Below are positions 32,066-41,190 of a stretch of DNA of 64,000 nt, piece by piece. How positions within the stretch are numbered: position 1 is the stretch's first letter; each line of letters opens with the position of its first letter. The DNA comes from Streptomyces longisporoflavus (GTDB taxonomy: Bacteria > Actinomycetota > Actinomycetes > Streptomycetales > Streptomycetaceae). The position numbers and the translations under genes were made by a program. Where the stretch lies: NCBI RefSeq assembly GCF_014649775.1, contig NZ_BMTR01000021.1, forward strand, positions 1 to 64,000, written 5' to 3'. The notes under the pieces were generated by a model, which saw only the letters and a list, made by a program, of their open reading frames with translations, was not told the origin of the DNA and ran no database searches.

Positions 32066-32390
32066 AGAGAGAGTCCCCCTGGGCTTCGAGATCGTTCGCA
32101 TGCCGGACACCGCTCGCGGAGCGGTGTGTTGAGCACGGTGTTCCGTTTCGCTGCCCATCCGGTTGTCGGATGAACGGCACCTCACACTATGCCGGTGCCG
32201 TGAGGGACTGCCGACGGAACGGCAACGGTTCCGTCACGGCAAGGATCTTCCGATTACCCGTGTTCCTCCGCAGCCCCGGTCGTTGGTACGTACGGGGGGC
32301 TGGCGGCCTGCGTTCATCTCCCCTGCCAACTCGTCGGCGCGCGGCCCGGATCGTGCGGGCAGCGCCCACCCAGCGGGAGGACCAACAGTC
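32066..32390. promoter_or_regulatory. Divergent region between protease copy 2 and the siderophore-type cluster
   Basis: The minus-strand element GGCATAGTG (complement at 32185-32193) is the likely promoter of protease copy 2. Interleaved inverted repeats surround it: GGCACC with GGTGCC, and CCTCAC with GTGAGG. For the plus-strand cluster I see no sequence like the actinobacterial DmdR/IdeR iron box. A GTACGTAC palindrome lies near 32286. Confidence 0.5.
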
Positions 32391-33986
32391 GTGGCCGTGA
32401 CCGAGCCGGCACCCGCGGCGGTTTCCGCGGCGCACTCCGCAGCACACGAGGGGATCCTGCGACGCCAGTCGGCGCGCGAGTCGGCGGCGCGCACCTATGC
32501 GCGCGCCCTGCCGATCGTGCCGGTACGGGCGCGCGGTCTGACGATCGAGGGCGCCGACGGGCAGCGCTACCTCGACTGCCTCTCGGGTGCGGGGACCCTG
32601 GCCCTCGGGCACAACCATCCGGTCGTGCTCGAGGCGATCAGAAAGGTCCTCGACTCGGGGGCGCCGCTGCACGTCCTCGACCTGGCCACGCCGGTCAAGG
32701 ACGCTTTCACCACCGAGCTGTTCCGCACGCTGCCCCGCGGGCTCGCGGACCGCGCGCGGATCCAGTTCTGCGGCCCCGCCGGCACGGACGCGGTGGAGGC
32801 GGCGCTCAAACTCGTGCGCACGGCGACCGGGCGCGACGGCATGCTCGCCTTCACCGGTGCCTACCACGGGATGACGGCGGGGGCGCTCGAAGCATCCGGC
32901 GGCGCAACGGACGTACGGGTCACGCGGCTGCCCTACCCGCAGGACTACCGCTGCCCCTTCGGCATCGGCGGCGCGGACGGCGCCGAAGTCGCGGCCCGCT
33001 GGACCGAGAGCCTCCTCGACGACACCAAATCGGGTGTGCCACGGCCCGCCGGGATGATCCTTGAACCGGTGCAGGGCGAGGGCGGGGTGTTCCCCGCCCC
33101 CGACGACTGGCTGCGCCGGATGCGTGCGATCACCGCCGCGCGCTCCATCCCGCTCATCGCGGACGAGGTCCAGACCGGCGTCGGGCGCACCGGCGCGTTC
33201 TGGGCCGTCGAGCACAGCGGCGTCGTCCCGGACGTGATGGTGCTCTCCAAGGCCATCGGCGGCAGCCTGCCCCTTGCCGTCGTGATCTACCGCGACGACC
33301 TCGACGTCTGGCCGCCGGGTGCGCACGCGGGCACGTTCCGGGGCAACCAGCTCGCCATGGCGGCAGGCGCGGCCACCCTCGCCTACGTCCGCGAGAACGG
33401 TCTGGCGGAACGCGCGGGAATCCTGGGCGCCCGCATGCTCGCCCAGCTGCGCTCCCTGGCCGCCGAACATCCCTGTATCGGTGACGTCCGTGGCAGAGGC
33501 CTCATGATCGGCGTCGAACTCGTGGATCCGGCTGCCGGGGACGCCCCTGTGCCCGGCCCTCGGCCGGCGAGTTCCGAGCCGGAGCCCGCGGGTGGGGGTT
33601 CGGGGGCGTCGGGTGGCGCTTCGGCGGGGGGCTGCTCGGGCATGCGGGGTTGCGCTTCGGACGGTGATGCGGGTATGTCGGGTCGTGCTTCGGTCGGTGA
33701 CGCGGGCATGCGGGGCGGCGCTTCGGAGGGCCGGCCTCTGGCCGGCGTATCCGCCGGGCTCCTGGCTCCGGGCCGCTCTCCGCGACCGCTTCCCCCGGCG
33801 CCCGAACTGGCAGCCGAGGTGCAGCGGGAATGTCTGCGCCGAGGCCTCATCGTCGAGCTGGGAGGGCGGCACTCCAGTGTCGTACGCCTCCTTCCTCCTC
33901 TCACGATCACGGACGAGCAGGCGGCAGCGATCCTGTCCCGCCTCGCCGACGCGATCTCCGCCGCGGCGCGTCCGCACTACGGATAG
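32391..33986 (+). CDS. PLP-dependent class III aminotransferase, siderophore-type
   Basis: This 531-residue protein resembles diaminobutyrate--2-oxoglutarate aminotransferases such as RhbA. It has FCGPAGTDAVEAALKLVRTATGR, FTGAYHGMT, EPVQGEGGV, ADEVQTGVGRTG (Asp258) and the PLP lysine Lys287 in VLSKAIGGSLPLAVV. GTG 32391 follows GGGAGG at ten bases; GTG 32397 is an alternative. Between DVRGRGLMIGVELVDP and the final strand-helix part (ECLRRGLIVELGGRHSSVVRLLPPL) an insertion of roughly 90 residues interrupts the C-terminal domain. It contains four imperfect 11-residue repeats of the type GMRGCASDGDA. It is the first gene of a cluster with two IucA/IucC synthetases and an AlcB-type acyltransferase. 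It likely makes diaminobutyrate or a related amine building block. Confidence 0.85.
   Translation: MAVTEPAPAAVSAAHSAAHEGILRRQSARESAARTYARALPIVPVRARGLTIEGADGQRYLDCLSGAGTLALGHNHPVVLEAIRKVLDSGAPLHVLDLATPVKDAFTTELFRTLPRGLADRARIQFCGPAGTDAVEAALKLVRTATGRDGMLAFTGAYHGMTAGALEASGGATDVRVTRLPYPQDYRCPFGIGGADGAEVAARWTESLLDDTKSGVPRPAGMILEPVQGEGGVFPAPDDWLRRMRAITAARSIPLIADEVQTGVGRTGAFWAVEHSGVVPDVMVLSKAIGGSLPLAVVIYRDDLDVWPPGAHAGTFRGNQLAMAAGAATLAYVRENGLAERAGILGARMLAQLRSLAAEHPCIGDVRGRGLMIGVELVDPAAGDAPVPGPRPASSEPEPAGGGSGASGGASAGGCSGMRGCASDGDAGMSGRASVGDAGMRGGASEGRPLAGVSAGLLAPGRSPRPLPPAPELAAEVQRECLRRGLIVELGGRHSSVVRLLPPLTITDEQAAAILSRLADAISAAARPHYG
33606..33731 (+). repeat. 33-bp in-frame tandem repeats inside the aminotransferase gene
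   Basis: Four units of 33 bp (the last truncated) begin at 33606, 33639, 33672 and 33705. The clearest two encode GMRGCASDGDA and GMSGRASVGDA. They fall in the insertion that splits the C-terminal domain of the aminotransferase, and the frame stays open. Confidence 0.85.
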
Positions 33987-34084
33987 CCACGCCGGAACCG
34001 GGCCGTCCCGCGGACGGCCGAGAGACATCAGCAGAGCTCCAGCCCGTCGCCCCGGAGCCCGAACGACTGCACAAGGAAGCCCTC

Positions 34085-36295
34085 TTGAACGCCACTCCCG
34101 CATCCGACGGCCCACCCCAGCTCCACGCCCCGAAGGCGTGCGGCAAGCAATCCGCGCTGGTGGCGGAGCCCGGTACGGTTCCCCGGCAGAAACAAGGTCG
34201 GCAGACCGAACGGCTGCGAGGCGCGACCGCCGACCTCCTGGAGCACCCCGATCCGCACACCGCCGCGCAAGTGGCGGCCATCGAGAACCTCCTGCGCTGC
34301 TGGGTACGCGAGAACGGCTTCCCCGCCCCCGAGCACGGCGCTTTGCGTATCCCGCTCGATGCCAGCGGCACGGCCCTGCTCGTCCCCGTCCACTACTGGT
34401 CGGCCACCGGCTGGCACCGATTCGGCCTCCCGTACCTGGAGGACGGCCCCCGGAGCGCGCCCCCGGCGGACGCCGTCACCGTAGCTGCCCTCCTGGGCCG
34501 CGAGACGGGCAGGCGTCACGACGCCGCCGATCCGGAGGAGCACGCGGGCGAATGGGCGGCGGGCGAGGGCGTCGGCGGCGCGGCCGGGGAGCCCGGCGCG
34601 GGAGGGGAGCCCCGGGGGGAGGAGGGTTCCGCCGCGCTCGATGAACGCGGGACGCAGGGTGAATACGGGACGCACGGTGAATACGGGACGCCGGATGCCG
34701 ACGGGGTGGAGGACGGCGACGGGGCGCCGGATGCCGACGGGGTGGAGGACAGCGACGCGGCGTGGGATGCGCCCGGTCGCACCGGCTTCGGCATCGGCAC
34801 CTACTCCGGCGCCGGCTCCGGCATCGACGCCGAACGAGTCGAGGGAGGGGACCTCGTCGGCCGCGTCGCCGACTCGGTACGGCGCACCGCCACCTTCATC
34901 GCCGACCGCCGGAACAACCCCGCCGACGAGCCCGACCTCTTCCTCGCCGCCGAACAGTCCTTGGTCCTCGGCCACCCCCTGCACCCCACCCCCAAGAGCC
35001 GCGAAGGACTCTCCGACACCGAATCCCGTCTCTACTCACCAGAGCTGCGCGGGGCGTTCGCCCTGCACTGGCTCGCCGTCGACGCCTCCGTGCTCGCCGC
35101 GGACTCGGCCTGGACCGAGCGCGGCCGGACCGTCCCGGCCGGGCAGCTCACCGCCCGGCTCGCGGGCCCCGACCTGCCGCTGCCGGACGGCCGCGCCGCC
35201 CTGCCCCTGCACCCGTGGCAGATCCGCGAACTCAGGCACCGACCCGCGACCGCCGCGCTCCTGGAAGCAGGACTCCTCCAGGACCTCGGCCCCCACGGCG
35301 CACCGTGGTACCCGACCTCGTCCGTGCGCACCCTCTACCGCTCGGGCGCCCCGGCCATGCTGAAGCTCTCGCTCGGCCTGCGCATCACCAACTCCCGTCG
35401 TGAGAACCTCCGCAAGGAACTCCACCGCGGGGTCGAGGTCCACCGACTGCTGCGCAGCGGCCTCGCCGAGCAGTGGCAGGCCGTCCACCCGGGCTTCGAC
35501 GTGATCCGCGACCCGGCCTGGCTCGCCGTGACCGGCCCCGACGGCGTGCCCGTCGCCGGGCTCGACGTCATGATCCGCCACAACCCCTTCGGCCCCGGTG
35601 ACGACGTCACCTGCATCGCAGGACTCGTCTCGCCCAGACCGTCACCGCAGTCCACCGGTCATGACCGTGCCCCGATGCTCTCCCGGCTCGGCGAGATCGT
35701 CACCCGCCTCGCCGGTAGGACGGGCCGCCCCCGCGGAGCCGCGGCCACGGAGTGGTTCCTGCGTTACCTGGAGAACGTCGTACGCCCCGTGCTCTGGCTG
35801 GACAGCGAGGCAGGCGTCGCCCTGGAGGCCCATCAGCAGAACACGCTCCTGCTGCTCGACCCCGACGGCTGGCCCGTGGGCGGCCGCTACCGCGACAACC
35901 AGGGCTACTACTACCGCGAGTCCCGGCGGGCCGAACTCGAACGACGGCTTCCCGGCATCGGCCGGCACAGCGACACGTTCGTCTCCGACGAGGTGGCGGA
36001 CGAGCGGTTCGCCTACTACCTCGGCATCAACAACGTGTTCGGCCTCATCGGAGCGCTCGGCGCCCAAGGCCTGGCCGACGAGCAGTTGTTGCTCGCGGCC
36101 TTTCGCCGCTTCCTCGGCGATGTCGCCTCCGGCCCCGCCTCCCTTCGTACGCCCCTCCCCGCCCTGCTCCTCGAATCACCCGTGCTGCGCTGCAAGGCCA
36201 ATCTGCTGACCCGCCTTCGCGGGCTCGACGAACTCGTGGGCCCGGTGGACACCCAGTCCGTCTACGTCTCCATCGCCAACCCCCTTCATTCCTGA
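34085..36295 (+). CDS. IucA/IucC-type NIS siderophore synthetase 1
   Basis: This 736-residue ATP-dependent synthetase joins carboxylates to amines or alcohols. TTG 34085 is chosen because AAGGAAG lies five bases upstream; no ATG or GTG with a good site precedes it. The IucA/IucC core begins after about residue 265: EQSLVLGHPLHPTPKSREG, FALHWLAVD, LPLHPWQI, YPTSSVRTLY, KLSLGLRITNSRREN, ATEWFLRYLENVVRPVLW, ALEAHQQNTLLLLDPDGWP, YRDNQGYYY, then the FhuF-like C-terminal part. Residues 189-226 are tandem repeats (GEYGTHGEYGT and two copies of PDADGVEDGDGA-like sequence), expanding an acidic linker. The LGHP and HQQN motifs indicate an active nucleotide site. It follows the aminotransferase by 98 bases. 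Confidence 0.87.
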   Translation: MNATPASDGPPQLHAPKACGKQSALVAEPGTVPRQKQGRQTERLRGATADLLEHPDPHTAAQVAAIENLLRCWVRENGFPAPEHGALRIPLDASGTALLVPVHYWSATGWHRFGLPYLEDGPRSAPPADAVTVAALLGRETGRRHDAADPEEHAGEWAAGEGVGGAAGEPGAGGEPRGEEGSAALDERGTQGEYGTHGEYGTPDADGVEDGDGAPDADGVEDSDAAWDAPGRTGFGIGTYSGAGSGIDAERVEGGDLVGRVADSVRRTATFIADRRNNPADEPDLFLAAEQSLVLGHPLHPTPKSREGLSDTESRLYSPELRGAFALHWLAVDASVLAADSAWTERGRTVPAGQLTARLAGPDLPLPDGRAALPLHPWQIRELRHRPATAALLEAGLLQDLGPHGAPWYPTSSVRTLYRSGAPAMLKLSLGLRITNSRRENLRKELHRGVEVHRLLRSGLAEQWQAVHPGFDVIRDPAWLAVTGPDGVPVAGLDVMIRHNPFGPGDDVTCIAGLVSPRPSPQSTGHDRAPMLSRLGEIVTRLAGRTGRPRGAAATEWFLRYLENVVRPVLWLDSEAGVALEAHQQNTLLLLDPDGWPVGGRYRDNQGYYYRESRRAELERRLPGIGRHSDTFVSDEVADERFAYYLGINNVFGLIGALGAQGLADEQLLLAAFRRFLGDVASGPASLRTPLPALLLESPVLRCKANLLTRLRGLDELVGPVDTQSVYVSIANPLHS
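34649..34762 (+). repeat. 18-bp and 36-bp in-frame tandem repeats in NIS synthetase 1
   Basis: An 18-bp unit (GGGACGCAGGGTGAATAC and variants) occurs at 34649-34666 and 34667-34684, with a partial third. It is directly followed by two 36-bp units at 34691-34726 and 34727-34762 that differ at two positions. All are multiples of three and keep the frame. Confidence 0.9.
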
Positions 36296-36331
36296 GGAAC
36301 ATGAACCGCCTTTCCTGAGAGGAGCGACGCC

Positions 36332-37123
36332 GTGCCTCCGCCTGACGCGAGTACCGACGCCGGAACCGAGACCGCCCCCGAGTCCTCCCCCGCGGACAGG
36401 GCTCCTTCGGACAGGGCCCCAGCGGACAGAGCGGATGCCCAGGACACCCTGGACCTGCGCCTCCCGGACGAGCTCATCGCCCTGTTCGGCGAAAGTGACG
36501 CGGGTGGTGCGGGTGGTGCGGGCGGCGCGGGTGGTCCGGGTGGCGCGGCCGACGATCTGCTCGACCATGTCGCTGACTGGGGCCCCGCGACCACCCCTGC
36601 CGGTGTCTTCCAACTCGTCCCTGTATGTATCGAGCGCGATCTGCCCCTTGTCAGCCGGTGGATGAACGACCCCGCCGTGGCGGCTTTCTGGGAGCTGGCC
36701 GGCCCCGATGACGTCACGGAAGCCCATCTGCGCGGCCAGATCGACGGTGACGGACGCAGCGTCCCCTGCCTCGGCGTGCTGGACGACACGCCGATGAGTT
36801 ACTGGGAGATCTACCGGGCGGATCTGGACGGCCTGGCCCGCCACTATCCGGCCCGCCCGCACGACACCGGTCTTCACCTCCTCATCGGTGGTGTCGCAGA
36901 CCGCGGCCGGGGCCTCGGTACTTCTCTGCTCAGAGCCGTCGCCGACCTCGTGCTCGACCATCGGGCCGCGAGCGCCCGCGTCATCGCGGAGCCCGACCTG
37001 CGCAACACCCCCTCCGTCTCCGCATTCCTGAGCGCCGGATTCCGATTCGCCGCGGAGGTGGATCTCCCCGACAAACGCGCGGCCCTCATGGTCCGTGACC
37101 GGGCCCTTCGCGCAGTGCTCTGA
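36332..37123 (+). CDS. AlcB/IucB-type acyltransferase (GNAT fold), siderophore cluster
   Basis: This 263-residue protein starts at GTG 36332 with GAGGAG seven bases upstream. The first 85 residues are acidic and low in complexity, including GAGGAGGAGGPGG encoded by 9-bp DNA repeats near 36499-36549. From about residue 90 it is an AlcB-domain acetyltransferase: FQLVPVCIERDLPLVSRWMNDPAVAAFWELAGP, YWEIYRADLD, the acyl-CoA loop DRGRGLGTSLLRAV, and DLRNTPSVSAFLSAGFRFAAEVDLPDKRAALMV. Members such as IucB and RhbD acylate hydroxylamine or amine groups in siderophore precursors. It lies 36 bases after NIS synthetase 1 and 58 bases before NIS synthetase 2, so the genes look like one operon. Confidence 0.86.
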   Translation: MPPPDASTDAGTETAPESSPADRAPSDRAPADRADAQDTLDLRLPDELIALFGESDAGGAGGAGGAGGPGGAADDLLDHVADWGPATTPAGVFQLVPVCIERDLPLVSRWMNDPAVAAFWELAGPDDVTEAHLRGQIDGDGRSVPCLGVLDDTPMSYWEIYRADLDGLARHYPARPHDTGLHLLIGGVADRGRGLGTSLLRAVADLVLDHRAASARVIAEPDLRNTPSVSAFLSAGFRFAAEVDLPDKRAALMVRDRALRAVL

Positions 37124-37181
37124 CCCCTTCACTCTTGGTACACCGCTCGACCCGATCCGGTTCCCTCCCCGAGGAGTCCCC

Positions 37182-39041
37182 GTGCCGAATCCGACCGTTC
37201 CCCCGACGTCCCGAGAACCGTCGACATCCCGAGAATCATCAGTCCTCTACGACCCGCCCGAGCTGACCCCGGACAGGTGGGAGAGGGGAGGGCGCCGCCT
37301 GCTCGCCAAGATGGTCGCGGAATTCGCCTATGAGGAGATCATCGAGCCCACCCCGGACGGACCGGGCAAAGGCGAGTCGAAGAGTTACAGCCTCGGCCTC
37401 GACGCCGAGGACGGGGGATGCCTCCTCTTCCGAGCCCGCCGCGGCTCGTACGGCAGCTGGCACGTCGACCCGGAAAGCCTGGCCCTGGCCGAAGACGACG
37501 GGTCGACGCTTCCCTTCAACGACCCTCTCCGTTTCCTCACCCGGGCCCGCCGCACCCTGGGAATCGACGGTGCCACGCTCGGCCACCTCATCCGCGAGCT
37601 GACCGTCACCCTCTCCGCCGACGCCCGGCTCGACCAGACCGCCCTCACCGCGGCGCAGCTCGCCGACCTCGACTACGCGGAACTCGAAGGGCATCAGACG
37701 GGCCACCCCTGGCTCGTACTCAACAAGGGCCGCATCGGGTTCTCCGCGAGCGACACCGCCCGCTGGGCGCCCGAGGCCCGCCGCACCACGCGGCTTCCCT
37801 GGATCGCGGTCCACACCGACCTTGCCGCCTATCGGGGGGTCGCGGGCGTGAAGACCGCGGAGGATCTCTACATCCGTGAACTCACCCCGGCGACCAGGGA
37901 GTCCTTCGCGGACATACTCAGGGCACGCGGGCTCGACCCGCAGGCCTACCTCTACTTGCCGGTGCATCCGTGGCAATGGGACGACGTCGTCCTGCCCCTC
38001 TTCGCCCCTTCCGTCGCCGCGGGAGCCATCGTTCCGCTCACCGCAGACGCCGATCTGCGGCTGCCCCAGCAGTCCATTCGTACGTTCCTGAACTTGTCCC
38101 GCCCCGACCGGCACACCGTCAAGCTGCCACTGTCGGTCCTCAACACCCTGGTGTGGCGGGGACTGCCGACCGAGCGCACCCTGGCCGCCCCCGCCGTCAC
38201 CGCCTGGATGCACGCCCTGCGCGACGCCGACCCCTTCCTGCGCGACGAATGCCGGGTGATCCTGCTCGGCGAGGTCGCGTCGGTGACCGTCGAGCACCCG
38301 CTGTACGAAGAGCTGCCCGAGGTCCCTTACCAGTACAAGGAACTGCTCGGTGCGATCTGGCGCGAACCGATCACCCGGTACCTCGCTCCCGACGAGCGCG
38401 CCCGCACGCTCGCCTCCTTACTGCAGACCGACCCGCAGGGCAGAGCCTTCGTCGCCGAGCTGGTCGAGCGCTCACGCCTCGCTCCGGAGACGTGGCTGCG
38501 GCGCCTCTTCGCCGCACTGCTCCCGCCGCTCCTGCAGTTCCTTTACCGGTACGGCACCGTGTTCTCCCCTCATGGGGAGAACGCCATCGTCGTCTTCGAC
38601 GACAAGGACGTGCCCGTCCGGCTCGCGGTCAAGGACTTCGTCGACGACGTCAACGTCAGCGCCGACGTCCTTCCGGAGCACGCGTCGATGCCGGACGACG
38701 TCCGGGACGTCCTGCTCACCGAACGCCCCGATTTCCTCACGCAGTTCATCCACTCGGGGCTCTTCGTGGGGGTCTTCCGCTATCTCGCCCCGCTGTGCGA
38801 CGAGCAGCTGGGCATCCCGGAGAGCGACTTCTGGGCACTCGTCCGCGCGGAGATCCTCCGTCATCAGGCGCGCGCCCCGCAGCTCAGGGAGCGATACGAC
38901 ATGTTCGATCTGCTCACCCCGCGTATCGAGCGCCTGTGCCTCAACCGGAACAGGCTCCACCTCGATGGGTACCGGGACCGCCCCGAGCGCCCGCACGCCG
39001 CCGTGCACGGGAGCGTGCCCAACCCTCTCCACCGGCCTTGA
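37182..39041 (+). CDS. IucA/IucC-type NIS siderophore synthetase 2 (TTA codon)
   Basis: This 619-residue synthetase starts at GTG 37182 with GAGGAG five bases upstream. The longer frame would overlap the acyltransferase gene. Core motifs are EGHQTGHPWLVLNKGRIGFSASD, LPVHPWQWDDVVLP, PQQSIRTFLNLSRPDRHTVKLPLSVLNTLVWRGLP, PYQYKELLGAIWREPI, FSPHGENAIVVFD, and RLAVKDFVDDVNVS, ending SVPNPLHRP. It looks closer to the DesD/AlcC side of the family than synthetase 1 does. A TTA codon at 38418-38420 (residue 413, in RTLASLLQTD) makes full translation depend on the bldA tRNA, which accumulates late in the Streptomyces life cycle. Unlike its three cluster neighbours it has no repeat expansion. Confidence 0.88.
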   Translation: MPNPTVPPTSREPSTSRESSVLYDPPELTPDRWERGGRRLLAKMVAEFAYEEIIEPTPDGPGKGESKSYSLGLDAEDGGCLLFRARRGSYGSWHVDPESLALAEDDGSTLPFNDPLRFLTRARRTLGIDGATLGHLIRELTVTLSADARLDQTALTAAQLADLDYAELEGHQTGHPWLVLNKGRIGFSASDTARWAPEARRTTRLPWIAVHTDLAAYRGVAGVKTAEDLYIRELTPATRESFADILRARGLDPQAYLYLPVHPWQWDDVVLPLFAPSVAAGAIVPLTADADLRLPQQSIRTFLNLSRPDRHTVKLPLSVLNTLVWRGLPTERTLAAPAVTAWMHALRDADPFLRDECRVILLGEVASVTVEHPLYEELPEVPYQYKELLGAIWREPITRYLAPDERARTLASLLQTDPQGRAFVAELVERSRLAPETWLRRLFAALLPPLLQFLYRYGTVFSPHGENAIVVFDDKDVPVRLAVKDFVDDVNVSADVLPEHASMPDDVRDVLLTERPDFLTQFIHSGLFVGVFRYLAPLCDEQLGIPESDFWALVRAEILRHQARAPQLRERYDMFDLLTPRIERLCLNRNRLHLDGYRDRPERPHAAVHGSVPNPLHRP

Positions 39042-39081
39042 TCGAGGGATTGTCAGTGGAGACCCGTAGGGTGGTCGCGCT

Positions 39082-41103
39082 ATGACAAAGCCCTCCCTTC
39101 CCGAGCTCCTGCACGCCGCCGTCACCGCCGTCGGCGGCACAGAGCGTCCTGGCCAGGTGACGATGGCCGAGACCGTCGCCGAGGCGATCGACGACGGCTC
39201 CCACCTCCTGATCCAGGCCGGTACCGGCACGGGCAAGTCCCTCGGCTACCTGGTGCCCGCCCTCGCGCACGGCGAGCGTGTCGTGGTCGCGACCGCCACG
39301 CTGGCGCTGCAGCGCCAGCTCGTGGAGCGCGACCTGCCGCGGACGGTCGACGCCCTGCATCCCCTGCTGCGCCGCCGCCCCCAGTTCGCCATGCTCAAGG
39401 GCCGCTCGAACTACCTGTGCCTGCACCGCCTCCACGAAGGGGTGCCGCAGGAAGAGGAGGACGGGCCGGGGCTCTTCGACCAGTTCGAGGCCGCCGCCCC
39501 CACCAGCAGGCTCGGTCAGGACCTGCTGCGGATGCGCGACTGGGCGGACGAGACCGAGACCGGCGACCGGGACGACCTCACGCCGGGAGTCTCCGACCGC
39601 GCCTGGTCCCAGGTGTCCGTCTCCTCCAGGGAGTGCCTGGGGGCGTCGAAGTGTGCGTACGGAGCGGAGTGCTTCGCCGAGGCGGCGCGTGAGCGGGCCA
39701 AGCTCTCCGAGGTCGTGGTCACCAATCACGCTCTCCTTGCGATCGACGCCATCGAGGGCGCTCCCGTCCTTCCCCAGCACGAAGTGCTGATCGTGGACGA
39801 AGCCCATGAGCTGGTTTCCAGGGTCACCGGTGTCGCCACCGGCGAGCTCACTCCGGGCCAGGTCAACCGCGCCGTGCGCCGAGCCGCCAAGCTCGTCAAC
39901 GAAAAGGCGGCCGATCAGCTCCAGACCGCCTCCGAAGGCTTCGAGCGAGTGATGGAGCTGGCCCTGCCGGGCCGCATCGAGGAAGTTCCTGAGGACCTCG
40001 GGTATGCGCTGATGGCCCTGCGCGACGCCGCCCGCACGGTCATCTCGGCACTCGGCTCCACCCGCGACAAGTCGGTCCAGGACGAGGACGCCGTACGCAA
40101 GCAGGCCCTCGCCTCCGTCGAGTCGATCCACGACGTGGCGGAGCGCATCTCGAACGGCTCCGAGTGGGACGTCGTCTGGTACGAACGCCATGACCGCTTC
40201 GGAGCCTCGCTGCGCGTCGCACCCATGTCCGTGTCGGGTCTGCTGCGCGAGAAGCTCTTCAGCGACCGCTCGGTGGTCCTGACATCCGCCACCCTCAAGC
40301 TCGGCGGCGATTTCAACGGCGTGGGGGCCTCGCTCGGCCTCGCCCCCGAGGGCACCGAGTCCGACGACGCCCCGGTCTGGAAGGGCCTGGACGTCGGCTC
40401 GCCCTTCGACTACCGCAAGCAGGGGATCCTGTACGTGGCCCAGCACCTGGCCCGGCCGGGCCGCGAGGGCACGCGCAGCGACATGATCGACGAGCTGGCC
40501 GAACTGATCGAGGCGGCAGGCGGCCGTACGCTCGGTCTGTTCTCGTCCATGCGCGCCGCTCAGAACGCCGCAGAGGAGCTGCGCGGCCGCCTTGACATGC
40601 CCATCCTGCTGCAGGGCGAGGAGACGCTGGGCGAGTTGATCAAGAACTTCGCGGCGGACCCGCAGACCTGCCTGTTCGGGACGCTGTCACTGTGGCAGGG
40701 CGTCGATGTGCCGGGCGACAGCTGCCAGTTGGTCGTCATGGACAAGATCCCCTTCCCGCGCCCCGACGACCCGCTGATGAGCGCACGGCAGAAGGCGGTG
40801 GACGACGCCGGCGGCAACGGCTTCATGGCCATCGCCGCGACGCATGCGGCGCTTCTGATGGCGCAGGGCGCGGGTCGCCTCGTGCGGGCCTCCGCCGACC
40901 GCGGAGTCGTGGCCGTCCTGGACCCCCGGCTCGCCACGGCCCGCTACGGCAGCTATCTGAAGGCGTCCCTGCCTGATTTCTGGTACACGACGGACCGTAA
41001 TCAGGCGCGCCGCTCCCTGGCCGCGATCGACGCGGCGGCCAAGGCCACGGTCACGATCAAGGACGCCGACGACGCCGACGAGGGCAAGGCAGACGCGAAG
41101 TAG
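39082..41103 (+). CDS. DinG/XPD-family ATP-dependent DNA helicase
   Basis: This 673-residue helicase has Walker A in LLIQAGTGTGKSLGY (46-53), motif Ia VVVATATLALQRQLVERDL, DEAH in VLIVDEAHELVSRV, and C-terminal motifs TLGLFSSMRAAQNAAEEL, SLWQGVDVPGDSCQLVVMDKIPFPRP and GAGRLVRASADRGVVAVLDPRL. Four cysteines between motifs Ia and II (NYLCLH, SSRECLGASKCAYGAECF) are placed like the iron-sulfur cluster ligands of XPD/DinG. It should unwind DNA 5' to 3' and act on forked or R-loop structures. It starts 40 bases after the siderophore cluster and sits next to lexA, but I see no LexA box in its own upstream region. Confidence 0.9.
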   Translation: MTKPSLPELLHAAVTAVGGTERPGQVTMAETVAEAIDDGSHLLIQAGTGTGKSLGYLVPALAHGERVVVATATLALQRQLVERDLPRTVDALHPLLRRRPQFAMLKGRSNYLCLHRLHEGVPQEEEDGPGLFDQFEAAAPTSRLGQDLLRMRDWADETETGDRDDLTPGVSDRAWSQVSVSSRECLGASKCAYGAECFAEAARERAKLSEVVVTNHALLAIDAIEGAPVLPQHEVLIVDEAHELVSRVTGVATGELTPGQVNRAVRRAAKLVNEKAADQLQTASEGFERVMELALPGRIEEVPEDLGYALMALRDAARTVISALGSTRDKSVQDEDAVRKQALASVESIHDVAERISNGSEWDVVWYERHDRFGASLRVAPMSVSGLLREKLFSDRSVVLTSATLKLGGDFNGVGASLGLAPEGTESDDAPVWKGLDVGSPFDYRKQGILYVAQHLARPGREGTRSDMIDELAELIEAAGGRTLGLFSSMRAAQNAAEELRGRLDMPILLQGEETLGELIKNFAADPQTCLFGTLSLWQGVDVPGDSCQLVVMDKIPFPRPDDPLMSARQKAVDDAGGNGFMAIAATHAALLMAQGAGRLVRASADRGVVAVLDPRLATARYGSYLKASLPDFWYTTDRNQARRSLAAIDAAAKATVTIKDADDADEGKADAK

Positions 41104-41190
41104 CGGTCAGGCGCGAAGACGCAGCCCGGGGCGGCCAGAGCTCCGGCATGGGCGGAGGTCGGAGCTGCGGCATGGCCTCGGGACGCAGCA

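Noticed and set aside
33830..34084. Extension of NIS synthetase 1 upstream to 33830
   Set aside because: It would overlap the aminotransferase end and has no ribosome binding site. The TTG at 34085 has AAGGAAG at the right distance.
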